From Pseudomonas sp. IPO3778 (GTDB taxonomy: Bacteria > Pseudomonadota > Gammaproteobacteria > Pseudomonadales > Pseudomonadaceae), in assembly GCF_013386825.1 (NCBI RefSeq), contig NZ_JACARC010000078.1, positions 1 through 64,000 of the forward strand: a DNA stretch of 64,000 nucleotides, in the 5' to 3' direction. Shown one piece after another: positions 43,504 to 56,000 of the stretch (positions are counted from its first letter, which is position 1; every line of letters begins with the position of its first letter). The position numbers and the translations under genes are program-made. The notes beneath the pieces were generated by a model. The model worked only from the letters and a program-made list of their open reading frames with translations. It was not told where the DNA came from and did not search any database.

Positions 43504-43795
43504 CGTGCTCTCTATTATTGGTAAAAGTGGAAGTCCATTTGGCCGAAAGGCCCGCTGCTGTCAGCGCAATTGAGCCCGCACTGTCGAACCCCTTGGGGCA
43601 ACGTTTAGCGTCTCGCTGGCCGCGCCCTCCCCGGTCACGGTCATCTGGCTGAACAACGACGAAATCTTTTCTGCTGAACGTGCTCGGTGCCTGGGCTGCC
43701 CTGCCCGACCGGCTTTGCTCACATGCCTTAATAAGACGCAGCACCCGCCAAAAACCGGAATGAGTTTGTTTATCATTCATGAAAACAGTTAAAAA
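43504..43795 (-). promoter_or_regulatory. fpvA upstream region with an inverted repeat
   Basis: The 337-bp gap between fpvA and the Asp NRPS gene holds the NRPS terminator and, at 43758-43778, the dyad GAATGA-N9-TCATTC, possibly a Fur or other operator. No TAAAT-N16-CGT box is present, as expected if fpvA uses FpvI. A short minus-strand frame at 43561-43776 has no recognisable domain and is not called as a gene. Confidence 0.45.
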
Positions 43796-43825
43796 AAAGG
43801 CCGACGCGGTTGGGCGACGGCCTTT
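43796..43825 (-). terminator. Terminator of the minus-strand NRPS operon
   Basis: On the minus strand, AAAGGCCG / CGGCCTTT (arms 43818-43825 and 43796-43803) is followed by a run of eight T (plus-strand A at 43791-43798). It begins 15 bp past the stop of the Asp NRPS gene. Confidence 0.85.
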
Positions 43826-43840
43826 TGTTGCTTGGGGGTA

Positions 43841-46800
43841 TCAGCTGGTTTGCGCAGCCTTGGCGGCCTGCAACTGACGAGCCTGCTCGGCCAGACGAGC
43901 CTTTTCCTCAGGGCTCATGGCATCCATGCGCAGGCGCACCTGGGCGATTTTTTCCAACTGGCCCGGGCTGCCTTCCACCGTGCGCAAGGCCAACGCCAAC
44001 GACGCCACGGTGGGATGATCAAAAACCAGCCCCGGATGAACGTCGCACTGCAACAGCTTGCGAATACCGGCCACCAACTTGATCACCAGCAGGGAATGAC
44101 CGCCAGCGGCGAAAAAGTCCCGGTCGATGCCCAAACGTTCAAGCCCCAGTAACTGCGCCATGCGCGATGCGAGTAATTGCTCAAGTGCATCCCGTGGCGC
44201 AGCGCCTTCGTCATCGGCCGACGTACCCGCCAGCTGCTGCAACGCCTTGCGATCGATCTTGCCGTTGGCCAGCCGCGGGAAACGCTCGATCAGTTGCAGG
44301 TGCTGCGGCACCATCACACCCGGCAGGCGTGCGCTCAGTTCGGCACGCACGGTATCCAGCAAACCTGTAGTCACCGAAGGTTGCGCCACGACAAACGCCA
44401 GCAACCCCTGGCCAGCCGACGCTGCCGGCAACACCAGTGCCTCGGCGATCTGCGGCAAGCGCAGCAACTCGGCCTCGATCTCGGCCAGTTCAATACGGAA
44501 GCCGCGCACCTTGACTTGCTGATCACGCCGGCCGTGCAACTGGATAGCGCCGTCTGCGCGATAACGCGCCAGGTCGCCGGTGCGATACAGCCGCTGCGCC
44601 GGGTCAAACGGGCTCTCAATAAACGTCTGTGCATCGGCCTGTACGTTGAGATAACCACGGCATAACTGCGCGCCACCCAGGTACAACTCGCCCAAAACGC
44701 CCACCGGTGCCAGGCGCCGATCAGCCTCCAGCACGTAAACCTGGTTATTGCCCAGCACCTGGGTCAATGCCGAGCAATCGCTGGCCGCACCGTCCAGTAC
44801 CAACGGATGAACCATCACGCCGACCGTCGCTTCAGTGGGCCCGTAGTGGTTGAACACGCGGCAGTCAGCGCGCAACCGCGCAATGCGTTCGATCAACGTG
44901 GGCGCAATCGGCTCGCCACCCAGCACCAGCGTATCCGGCAGGCTCGCCCGCTCGCTGTCGAGCAGTGCGGCGAGATGGGACGGCACAATCTTCAGGCAAT
45001 CGATCCGTTGCTGTTGCAGGTACTCGGCGAACAGTGCGCCGTCCTGCATCTGCTCATCACTGGCGACATGCAGGGTCGCGCCATTGAACAACGCCCCGAA
45101 CAACGTGGTGTTGCCCAGGTCCGCGGCCACCGTCGAACTGAACCCGACGTTTTTGCATGGGGCCAACCCCAGCGCCTGGCTGGCTTGAGCGGTGTAGTTG
45201 AGCAGTTGCTGATGCTCGATCACGACCCCTTTCGGCACGCCGGTAGAACCGGAGGTGAACAGCACATAAGCGATATCGTTGCCCTTGGTAGCGAGCGCCG
45301 GTAATGGCCCATCCGCCGGACGAAGTTCCGTCAGGGCCAGTGCCTTGTGCGGTTGCCCCTGCCACGCGTTCAGATGCGCAGCGTCCGTCAGCAGCAAGGC
45401 GGCACCGGCCTGCTCCAGCATCAGCGCCTGACGCGCCTGCGGCCACTGCACATCCAGTGGCAGATAGGCCGCACCGATGCGCCAACTCGCCAACATCGCG
45501 ATCAGCAGATCAGCCGAGCGCGGCAACGCCAGCGCAACCAGTGAACCCTCACCCAGGCCCTGGGCCTTGAGGCCTTGGGCGACGCCGTCGACCCGGGCCT
45601 GCAACTGGCCGTAGCTCAATTGCAAACCTGCTTCGGTGAGCGCAAGGGCATCCGGGGTGCCGTTCGCCAGATCCGCGATGCGCTGCGGCAGATAACGGCC
45701 GTCGGCCAACGCCTGGGGCAGCGGATTGATTGCCAGCAGGCGCTGTTCTTCCGCGCCGCTGAGCAGGTTGAGGTGGGCCAGCGCGGTGTGCGGCGTGGCA
45801 AGGATCGAATCCAGCAGCACGCCAAACTGTTCCAGCACGACGCTGGCCGTAGCAGGCGAATATCGTGCGCCCGCGTAATGCAGCTCAACCGCTGCCAGTT
45901 GCCGGGCATCGTCCAGCCGAAGCTGTAGCCGTAACTCGAATGTGTCCGGCAGGGCAATGGCCGAATCGGCTGCCGTCCAGCGCAAGCCCCCCCTGCTACG
46001 GCTGGCGGGGCCGGCTTGGCCAAGGCTGAAACCATAAGCCGGGCGGGCCGCATCGGGCGTCAGTTCCGGCGTCCAGTACTCCTGCCAGGTGCGATGCGCT
46101 TCAAGGCGCGTCGCCAGTTGTCCCAGCCACTGGCTGAAGGGTGTTTCGGCAGCCAATGAAAGGCACAACGGCAGGGTTTTCTCGAACACACCCACGGCGC
46201 TGGCGAAGTATTCATAGTCGCTGCGGCTGTCATGCCGGGTACCGACCAGGATCTGTTCAAGTCCGCTCAGCCGCCCCAGTAATACCCACCACGCGCCTTG
46301 CAGCACGATCGCCAGTGGCTGATCGAGCTGCTCGGCCAAGCGTTGCAGGCCGTCACGCTTCGCGGCGTCCAGTGTCAGCGAAAGGTGTGCGTCAGCCGCC
46401 CCAATGACAGGACTGGCGCTGCGTGCTGCCAGCCATGGTGTAGCGATATCTGCCGGTGCGCCTTGCAGGTGTTGCTGCCAATAAGCCCGGGCGGTCGCCG
46501 CGTCTTCATCCAGCACCACCTCACTGCGCCATTCCAGATACTGAGCGAACTCACCCGGCATGTCGTCGTCCGCCGGTTGAGTCCCGTCGTAGGCGTGCTG
46601 CACGTGCTCAAGCAATAGCCGCAGCGAGGGCGTGTCGGCGTTGTAGCGAGCGATGCCCAGCAGCAACTGCCATTGCTGCGGCGCCAGACGATAAAGCACC
46701 GCCTGGACACTGGCCGATTCGCCGGCCACAAATGCACGGCTCATCGACTCGTTGATCTGCGCCTGAACGTCCTCGGCGCGTTGCTCACCCGCCTGAATGG

Positions 46801-47074
46801 CCAGTGGGAAGCGTCCATTATGGGTTGCAGCCTGACGCAATCCATGGAACCCGGCGACTTTGCCTAACCGCGTCAGCAGCATGGGGTGTTGCGACACCAG
46901 CGTGTCGAACGCAGCCTGCAAGCGCTGCACGTCGAGATCGCCGTCAATGACCACGCTCAGCCAGCGCAACGCTTCGCCACAGGTCGCGGTATTCGACAGC
47001 TGCTCCAGCTGCGCCTGTTGCTCGGGCGTCAGGGCGAACCCCGGATCCTGGGCGTCCATCATGAACTCGTTCAT
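43841..47074 (-). CDS. Asp-activating NRPS module with inactive C-like (interface) domain (C*-A-T)
   Basis: 1077 residues. The N-terminal 440 or so have a condensation-domain shape, but the catalytic HHxxxDG is replaced by ARYNADT (about residue 147), so it should not form bonds. It fits the interface domains described with NRPS aspartate beta-hydroxylases. In the adenylation domain (about 470-940; FTSGSTGVPKG near 605) I read the pocket code DLTKVGHVGK, the aspartate code. The carrier site is AAGGHSLLVI near 990. There is no thioesterase, so the chain must pass to another protein. The start overlaps the stop of the 4515-residue NRPS (ATGA). The loaded Asp is probably hydroxylated by that protein's C-terminal TauD domain. 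Confidence 0.88.
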   Translation of the reverse strand: MNEFMMDAQDPGFALTPEQQAQLEQLSNTATCGEALRWLSVVIDGDLDVQRLQAAFDTLVSQHPMLLTRLGKVAGFHGLRQAATHNGRFPLAIQAGEQRAEDVQAQINESMSRAFVAGESASVQAVLYRLAPQQWQLLLGIARYNADTPSLRLLLEHVQHAYDGTQPADDDMPGEFAQYLEWRSEVVLDEDAATARAYWQQHLQGAPADIATPWLAARSASPVIGAADAHLSLTLDAAKRDGLQRLAEQLDQPLAIVLQGAWWVLLGRLSGLEQILVGTRHDSRSDYEYFASAVGVFEKTLPLCLSLAAETPFSQWLGQLATRLEAHRTWQEYWTPELTPDAARPAYGFSLGQAGPASRSRGGLRWTAADSAIALPDTFELRLQLRLDDARQLAAVELHYAGARYSPATASVVLEQFGVLLDSILATPHTALAHLNLLSGAEEQRLLAINPLPQALADGRYLPQRIADLANGTPDALALTEAGLQLSYGQLQARVDGVAQGLKAQGLGEGSLVALALPRSADLLIAMLASWRIGAAYLPLDVQWPQARQALMLEQAGAALLLTDAAHLNAWQGQPHKALALTELRPADGPLPALATKGNDIAYVLFTSGSTGVPKGVVIEHQQLLNYTAQASQALGLAPCKNVGFSSTVAADLGNTTLFGALFNGATLHVASDEQMQDGALFAEYLQQQRIDCLKIVPSHLAALLDSERASLPDTLVLGGEPIAPTLIERIARLRADCRVFNHYGPTEATVGVMVHPLVLDGAASDCSALTQVLGNNQVYVLEADRRLAPVGVLGELYLGGAQLCRGYLNVQADAQTFIESPFDPAQRLYRTGDLARYRADGAIQLHGRRDQQVKVRGFRIELAEIEAELLRLPQIAEALVLPAASAGQGLLAFVVAQPSVTTGLLDTVRAELSARLPGVMVPQHLQLIERFPRLANGKIDRKALQQLAGTSADDEGAAPRDALEQLLASRMAQLLGLERLGIDRDFFAAGGHSLLVIKLVAGIRKLLQCDVHPGLVFDHPTVASLALALRTVEGSPGQLEKIAQVRLRMDAMSPEEKARLAEQARQLQAAKAAQTS

Positions 47075-50000
47075 GCTCCGGTTTCCTCGGTATTCAGTGC
47101 ACCCTGGGCGTTCTGCCCCTTGCCCGATGGGCGTTCAAGACGGCTGTGGTCGTACATGTCGCCCATGGCGACCACGATCTTGCGCGGCCCTTCGAACGGG
47201 TCACGGGCGTGGGCCACCAGCATGTTGTCGAGCAGGATCGCGTCGCCTTTCTGCCAGTCGAAGCGCACTGCGCATTCTTCATACAACTCGCCGATGCGCC
47301 GCATCACGTCATCCTCGATCGGTGTGCCATCGCCGTAATACACGTGGCGCGGCATGCGCTCGGGGCCGAACATCGCCAACAGGTCTTCACGCACATCCGG
47401 CTCCAGCCAATAGATATGATGCAACTGCACCTGATTGAAGAATGACTTGGCGCCGGTGATCGGGTGACGGATCACCGCCGGCCCCGGGGTGCGGGTTTGC
47501 AGCTCGTTATTGTCGAGCCAACGCCATTCAATACCGCCAGCGCGGCAGCGGGCTTCGACGTCGGCGCGGTCTTCGGTCTTGAAAAAGTGCTGCCACGACA
47601 CATCGAGGTTGTCGGTGAAGGTACGCACGTAAAGCAGGCCCTTGGACTCGAATGTGTCCCGCAGGTCCGCCGGCAGTTTTTCGTACATCAAGCGGCAATC
47701 CACCACCGGTGTCGCACCGCCAACGGGGGCAGCCTGCTCGCAATAGAACATCTGCTTGCGCGGCCAGCGGTCCTGATGCGAGCTCTCGTTATGGAACAGG
47801 ATCATCTTGCGTTCCGGGTAGGGCGTGGAACGGTAAGTGTTCTTGCCGCCTTCCTTCTTCGGCAGATCGCCATACTGGCCGTACAAACCCGGCTGGATCG
47901 CCTCGGCGAAGGCTTCAAAGCCCTGAATGCCGTCGAGGTCGAAGCCGCGGAACAGAATGCCGCCGTGGGTGGCGAGTTTCTCTTCGATCAGCGGGCGGTT
48001 GTTCTTGATCCACTCGACCAGGTCCAACTGCGGTTCGTTCGGCTCAACCAACAGCGGGAACGGCTCGGGCGCAGCGATCAGCGATTCGCGAACCGGTGCC
48101 GGGCGAACCTTGGCCACCGGGGTGGCGCCCCGCTTGAGAAACTTGCCCAGTTTGTCGGCCTTGGGTCCGGGGGCAGCAGGCGTGGTGGCCACTGCTGAAT
48201 TGTCGACTGGCATGCTGATAGCTCCCAATTGAATGTCCTGATCAGCGACGATCTGTTCCAACAGGGCTATCCAGGCCTGAACCAGGTACTGAATGCGCTC
48301 GTGTCCGAACAAGGTTGTGGCGAATTGCCAATTACCCAGCAATTGCCCTTCTTCTTCGTCAACGAACAACGCCATGTCGAATTTAGAATGGGTCTGTAGC
48401 GCTGCCAGTGGTTCGACGCTCAAACCGCCCATGGACGGGGTGCGGCCCGGCAGGTTGTTCATCACGAACAGCACCTGCACCAGCGGGTTCATGCCCTTGT
48501 GTCGCGGCACGCCGCAGCGTTCGACGATCATGTCCAGCGGCAGGTCCTGATGCTCCAGCGCGCCGAGCAGGTTGTCCTGGGTATCGGCGAGGAACGTGGC
48601 AAACGTCGCGGCGGTGTCGAAGCGTGAACGCAGCGGCAGCACGTTGACGAAGAAGCCGATCAGTTGCTCCAGTTCCGGCTGCTCGCGGCCGGCAACGTCG
48701 GCACCGACCACCATATCGGCGCCCTCGCCAAAGCGGTGCAGCAACACCTGGAACGACGCCAGCAACGTGCTGTACAAGGTCACGCCAGCCTCGGCGGAGA
48801 CCTTGCGCAACGCCTGGCTCAATTCGCTCGTCAGACGGAACTGCACGGCATCGCCGTCATACGACGCCACGGCGCCGCGCGGCTTGTCCAGCGGCAAGCC
48901 AAGCTGGCCGCTGTAGCCGTCGAGCTGCTCTTTCCAGTAAGCCGCCTGGCGCCCGAGGATGCCCTGGCGCTCCAGCGCCTGTTGCCACAAGGCGAAGTCG
49001 GAATACTGCACCTCCAGCGCCGGCAATGGCGTGGCATCGCCTGCCTTGTCCCGTTCGTAGCGCTGCACCAGTTCATTGATCAACACGCCCATCGACCAAC
49101 CGTCAGAGATGATGTGATGCATCGAGAACAGCAACACATGTTCGGTCGGTGACAGATGCAGAATGCGCCCGCGCCATAACGGCGCCTGCTCCAGATCGAT
49201 CGGTGTGCGCGCATTCTCCAGCGCCGCCTGGGCGACATGTTCTTCCTGGGCACTGCGCGATAACGCCGACAGATCGATCAGCGGGAAATCGACATCGACC
49301 TGCTCGGCAATCAGTGCCACCGGATCCCCGTCGTCATCCTGGGCGTACGCCGTGCGCAGCACCTCATGGCGACGCACGACTTGCGCAAAGCTGCCCATAA
49401 ACCGTTCGATCGACAGCTCACCGCGCAAACGCAAGGCCAGCGGCATGCCGTACGCCGAGCTGCCACCGGACAACTGTTCGGCAACCCACAAGCGGCGCTG
49501 CACCAGCGACAACGGCGCGCTGGACTTGGGCCCCCAGGCCTTGAGCACCACGGCATGGCTGGCCGAACCGTCGAGCGGTTGCGTCTGCTCTTGCGCCATC
49601 CAGGCCGCCAGATCCTTCAGGCGCGGATGATTGAACAGGTCGCGCAGGCTCAACGGGCCGACACTCAGTTTGCGCAGGCGCGACACCGCTTGAGTGGCCA
49701 GCAACGAATGCCCGCCCAATTCGAAGAAGTGGTCCTCACGCCCGACCCGGTCGAGTTCCAGCACGTTCTGCCAGATTGTCGCGACCTGCTGCTCAAGCGC
49801 TCCGACCGGTGCCACGAACTCACCGTCCGCCACGCGGGCGTCGATTGCCGGCAGCGCCTTGCGATCGACCTTGCCGTTCGGTGTCAGCGGCAGGCTGGCG
49901 AGAAACAGCATGTGCGCCGGGATCATGTAGTCCGGCAAATGCTCATTGAGTCGCGCCTTGAGGGTTTCGCGCAGGTTGGCCTGAACCGCGGCGCCAGCGT

Positions 50001-53000
50001 GCGCGATGGCCGGATCGTCGAACACCACGTAGGCAACCAATTGCGCGGTCGAAGCACCCGGCTGTGCGACCACCAATGCCTGGCGCACGTCCGGCACCTG
50101 CAGCAGGCGCGCTTCGATTTCCCCCAGCTCGATACGGAAGCCACGCACCTTGACCTGATGGTCGATACGGCCGACATACTCGATCACGCCGTCCGCCCGA
50201 TAACGGGCCAGGTCTCCGGTACGGTAGAGACGCTCGCCATGGGCGGCGAACGGATTGGGCACAAACTTCTCGGCGGTCATGGCGGCACGACCGAGGTAAC
50301 CACGTGTGATGCCCGCGCCCGACAGATACAGTTCAGCCGCCACACCCAGCGGCGCCGGCTGCAAGTCGCCGCCCAGCAGGTAGCTGGCGGTGCCCGTCAA
50401 TGGCCGCCCGATGTTCGCCGTACCACCCGCCTCGCGCCGGGTCCAGGTCGAGTAGGTGGTGTCTTCCGACGGGCCGTACAGGTCGTAGACATGCTCGATG
50501 CCCGCCTGCCGGTACAGCGTATCCACCAGGTGCTGTTTCAGCGGTTCACCGGCCAGGTTGATGATGCGCACGCCTGGCGGAATCTCGCCGGCGTCCTGCA
50601 GGGCATTGATCGCAGAGGGCACGGTGTTGATCAGGCGCACCTGATCGCGGGCCGCCAGGTTCGGCAGTTCCAGCGCGTTGCGCGCGATTATCAGCGAGCC
50701 ACCGTTGGCCAGCGTGACAAACAGCTCCCACACCGACAGGTCGAAGCACACCGAGGTCGACGCCAGTACGCCTTGAATGTCGTCACGGCTGTAGACGGTT
50801 TTCGACCACTCGATCAGCGCCCGCACGTTGCGATGAGTGATCGCCACACCCTTGGGTTTGCCGGTGGACCCGGAGGTGTAGATCACGTAGGCGAGATTGT
50901 CCGCCGTAACGCCGGTAACCGGTGCGTCCGACCGATAGTCACCCAGTTGCAGGTGATCGACACACACGACTTGGGTATCGCCGCTCACCGTCAGCGTCGC
51001 TGCCACGCCGGCTTCGGTCAACAACACCCGCGCGCGGCTGTCCTCCAGCATGTAGGCCACACGGTCGGCCGGGTAGTCCGGGTCCAGCGGCACATAGGTG
51101 CCACCGGCCTTGAGTACCGCGAGCAATGCCACCAGCAAGCTGTCGGAGCGCTGCAGGGCCACACCCACCCGTGATTCCGGGCCCACGCCACACTCGATCA
51201 GCCGATGGGCCAAGCGGTTGGCGCGAATATCGATGTCGCCATAGGTGAACGCGGCAGTGCCGAAGGTCACGGCCAGCGCGTGCGGCTGGGCCGACACCTG
51301 GCGCTCGATCATCTGGTGAATGCACAGCGCCTCGACGCGTTGGGCGTCAATGCGGTTCCAGTCGTGCAACATCTGTTGCCGTTGCGTGGCTGCAAGCAGA
51401 TCCAGTTCACCCAGGCACTGCTCGGCACTCACACTCATCTGTTGCAACAGTTGCTGTAACTGGCTGGCCAGGCACACCACGGTATCGGCAGCGAAACTGG
51501 CCTGTTGGTAGCCAAAATGCACGGTCATCTGCTGATCAAGATTGACCATCAGCGTCAGTGGGTAACTGGTCTGCTCGTAACGGTCGACCTCGCCAAAACG
51601 CAGGTCATCGGCTGCGGCCTGTTGCAGCGCTTCGGCGATCGGGTAGTTCTCGAACACCAGGATGTTATCGAACAACGCCTCGCCGCTCTGCCCGGCCCAG
51701 CGCTGGATATCGAACAACGGCGTATGTTCCTGCTCACGCAGCAACAGGTTTTGTGCCTGAACTTGCTGCAACCATTCGTGCAAGGGTTGCTCGGCGCGCG
51801 GGCTGGCGATGACCGGCAGGGTGTTGATGAACAGGCCGATCTGCCCTTCGACGCCCTGCAGCTGCGCCGGACGACCCGACACAGTGGCGCCGAACGCAAC
51901 GGTGTGCTGCCCGGTATAACGCTGCAGAAGCAGCAGCCACGCGGCTTGCACAAGGGTGTTGACGGTGATTTTCTGCGCCCGGGCAAAGCGGTTGATCTCA
52001 GCCGTCACGGCACTGTCCAGCGTCAGCAAATACTCACCCTGACCGGCCACCGAGGTCTCCGTGCGACGCATCACCGCGTCGGCCAGCAGCGTCGGTGCCT
52101 CGAAATCAGCCAGTTGGCCCTTCCAGAAGTGCTCCGTGACCTGCGCATCTTGCTGCGCCAGCCACTCGATGTAATCGCGATAACGCCCTGCCCCCACCGC
52201 CGGTGCATGGCCGTGATAGCGCTGCAGCACATCACCCAGCAACTGCGAGTTACTCCAACCGTCCATCAGAATGTGGTGGGAGGTGTAGATCAGTTGATAA
52301 CGCTCGGCCGCCACCCGCACCACCACCAGCCGCAGCAACGGCGCGGCGTGCAGGTCAAAACCCTGCAGACGTTGCGCAAGTTGCAGCTCATTCAGGGCCT
52401 GGGGCAAGTCGGCGCGATCACGCCAGTCAAGCACGCTGAACGGCACGGCCAGGCCCTTGTGTACCACTTGCAGCGGCCGTGGCAGATCACCTTCCCACAT
52501 GAACCCGCTGCGCAGCACTTCATGACTGTCCATCGCCGCTTGCCAGGCATCACGGAAACGCTCGACCTGCAAGCCATCAACCGCCACGCACAGCTGGTTG
52601 ATGTAGTCGCCCGACTGTTGCGCGTAGAGGGTGTGGAACAACATGCCCTGCTGCATCGGTGACAACGGATAAATGTCTTCGACCCGGTGTGGCGCGGTCG
52701 GCAAGCCGTCAAGTTGCGCCTGGGTCAGGCCCGCCAGCGGGAAGTCCGACGGCGTCAGGCCTTCGACGCCCGGGGTCAGGCAATGCTCGATCAGCGCGGT
52801 AAGCTCCCTGGCGTAATCCTGCGCCAGCGCCTCGATCACCGTGCTGTCGAAACGCTCGGTGCTGAAGGTCCAGCCCACGCGCAGCTCGCCACCATAGACC
52901 TGGCCATTAAGCGTCAGCCAGTTGCCCAGGGGCGCGTCCGGGCTCTGGTCGAGGCCGGCGTTGTCCGGCGAAGGGACAAACAACGCGCCGTCATCGCCCT

Positions 53001-56000
53001 CGAAACTGCCGTCGAACTGACCGAGGTAATTGAAGGTGATGCGCGGGCTCGGCAAGGCGCGCAGGCTCTCTTGCGCCTGAGCCTCACCGAAGTGGCGCAA
53101 TGCACCGAAACCGATGCCTTTGTTGGGGATCGAGCGCAGCTGCTCCTTGATCTGCTTGATCGAGTCGCCGGCTGTCGCCGCCGGTGTCAGGCGGACCGGG
53201 AACAGGCTGGTGAACCAACCCAGGGTGCGGGTCAGATCGACACCGCCGAACAGCTCTTCGCGACCATGGCCTTCAAGCTGGATCAGCGTCGAGGCCTGCC
53301 CGCTCCAGCGACCGACAATCCGTGCCAGTGCCGTCAATAACAGGTCGTTGACCTGCGTGCGATAAGCCGCCGGGGCTTCCTGCAGCAGTTGCCGGGTCAG
53401 TTCGCTGCCGAGTCGGGTCTGTACCGTTTGCGCCATTCGATTTTGCTGGCCGGCGTCCACACGCTTGCAGGGAAGATCGGTGCTGACATCCCTCAGGCAG
53501 GCTTGCCAGTAAGCCAACTCTTCCTGCAACGCCGGGCTGTTGGCGTAGCGCTGCAAGTGCTCGCTCCAGTCTTTGAAGGCACTGGTCTTCGCCGGGAGGC
53601 GCATCGCCTTCCCGTTGATGAGCTGCTGATAGGCGCTTTGCAGGTCCTCAAGCAGAATCCGCCAGGACACGCCATCGACCACCAGGTGATGAATCACCAG
53701 CAACAGACGCTGACTGCCATCGGCAAGCGTCGCCAGCACCGCCCGCAATAACGGACCGTGTTGCAGGTCGAGGCTGCGTTGCGCGTGGTTGCCCAGCGCT
53801 TCAAGGGCCGCGGCATCGGCGACGTCTTCTTGCCACAACAGGTTCTGCGGCACCTCTGCGACCAGACGATGCTCGGCCTGCCACAAGCCATTGTGCTGAG
53901 TGAAGCTCAAGCGCAGGGCATCGTGATGAGCCACCAGTGCCTGCAACACCTGTTCAACCTTGGCCGCCTCCAGCGCCTGGCGAGGCCTGAGCAGCACCGA
54001 CTGGTTCCAGTGATGGCGCTCGGGGATCTGATCCTCAAAGAACTGCTGTTGAATCGGCAGCAGCAACGCGGCGCCGGTCACCGGGTGTTGATCGATATTC
54101 GATTCGCCGCCCAGTTGCGCCACCAGCGCCAGACGTTGCACGGTCTGGTGCTGGAACAGGTCTTTCGGACTCAGACGGATCCCGGCCTGACGGGCGCGGC
54201 TGACCACCTGAATCGAGATGATCGAGTCACCGCCCAGTTCAAAGAAGTTGTCGTTGAGCCCCACTTGCGGCAGCTTCAGCACGTTCTGCCAGATGTCGGC
54301 CAGGCGCTGTTCCATATCGCTTTGCGGCGCCTGATAAGCCTGTTGTGCCTGGCTCGCATCCGGCGAGGGTAACGCGGCGCGGTTGAGTTTGCCGTTGGCG
54401 GTCAGCGGCAGTTGCGCGAGCAACAACAGGTGCGCCGGGACCATGTGGTCCGGCAGGTTGGCCTTGAGTTCAGCACGCACTTTGTCGCGCCATTGGGCCT
54501 GCTCCCCCGCATCGGCTTCAAGCAACGACGCTTCATCCGGCACCAGATACGCCACCAATTGCTGGCCACTCAAGCCCGGTTGCGCCAGCACCACGGCCTG
54601 GCGGATCGCCGCGTGTTCCAGCAGGTGCGCTTCGATTTCCCCCAGTTCGATACGGAAGCCACGAATCTTCACCTGATGGTCGATACGCCCGATGTACTCG
54701 ATAACGCCATCAGCGCGATAACGGGCCAGGTCGCCGGTACGATAAAGACGACCACCGTCAGCCGCGAACGGGTCGGGAATAAAGCGCAAGGTCGTCAGGT
54801 CCGCTCGGTTCAGGTAACCCCGCGCCAGACCGGCGCGCCCGATATACAACTCGCCGATGCAACCCTTGGATACCGGGTTCAGATCACCGTCGAGCAAGTA
54901 CCACGACAGGTCGGGAATCGGTTCGCCGATGGGGCTGCTGGCGTCACGTTGCAGGTCGGCCATCGACAAGGGGCGATACGTCACGTGCACGGTGGTTTCA
55001 GTGATGCCGTACATGTTGATCAGCCGGGGTGCCTGATCGCCGAAGCGCTCGAACCACGGGCGCAGGCGCTTGACCTCCAGCGCCTCGCCGCCGAACACCA
55101 CGTAACGCAAGGCCAGTTGCAAGTTCGCGTGTTCCGGCGCGCAAGCGACCTGCATCAGTGGCCTGAACGCCGAGGGCGTCTGGTTGAGCACGGTGACCTG
55201 TTCACGGCAGAGCAACGCGAAGAAGTCTTCCGGCGAGCGGCTGACCTCGTACGGCACCACCACCAGTTTGCCGCCGTACAGCAGCGCACCGAAGATCTCC
55301 CAGACCGAAAAATCGAACGCGTAGGAATGGAACAGGCTCCAGACATCCCGGGCGCCGAAGTCGAACCACGCCTGCGTGGCGTTGAACAGGCGCAGCACGT
55401 TGTGATGCGCCAGCAAGGTGCCTTTGGGCTGGCCGGTCGAACCCGAGGTGTAGATCACGTAAGCCAGGTTGTCGGGGCTCATGGGCACGTGGGGGTTGCT
55501 GTCGCTGTAGCCTTTGAGGCCGTCACGCGGCTGATCGAGCAGCAGGCTGCGGACCGAATCCGGCAGCGGCAGACGCTCGAGCAAATGGCGTTGGGTCAAC
55601 AGCAGGCCGATGCCGCTGTCGCCGATCATGTAGCTCAGGCGCTCTTGCGGGTAGCTCGGGTCCAGTGGCACATACGCGCCACCCGCCTTGAGGATGGCCA
55701 GCAGGCCGACGAGCATGTCCAGGCTGCGTTCAACCGCCAGGCCGACACGCACGTCCGGCCCTACTCCGCTGTCGATCAGCGCGTAGGCCAGTTGGTTGGC
55801 GCGGGCGTTGAGTTCGCCGTAGCTCAAGGCCTGGTCGCCATAGGTCACGGCGATCGCGTGTGGCGCGCGTGCCGCCTGGGCCTCGATCCGTTGATGCAGG
55901 CACTGCTCGCTCGCAAAGTCGGTGACCGCCGGGTTCCATTGCAACAGGGTGGCCTGGCGTTCGGCGGCGTCGTGCAGGGGCAGTTCGGCGATGCGCTGGC

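Noticed and set aside
43561..43776. 71-codon minus-strand frame between the Asp NRPS and fpvA
   Set aside because: No recognisable domain. It overlaps the fpvA promoter region, and another frame over the same bases is equally open. A remnant of a lost gene cannot be excluded.
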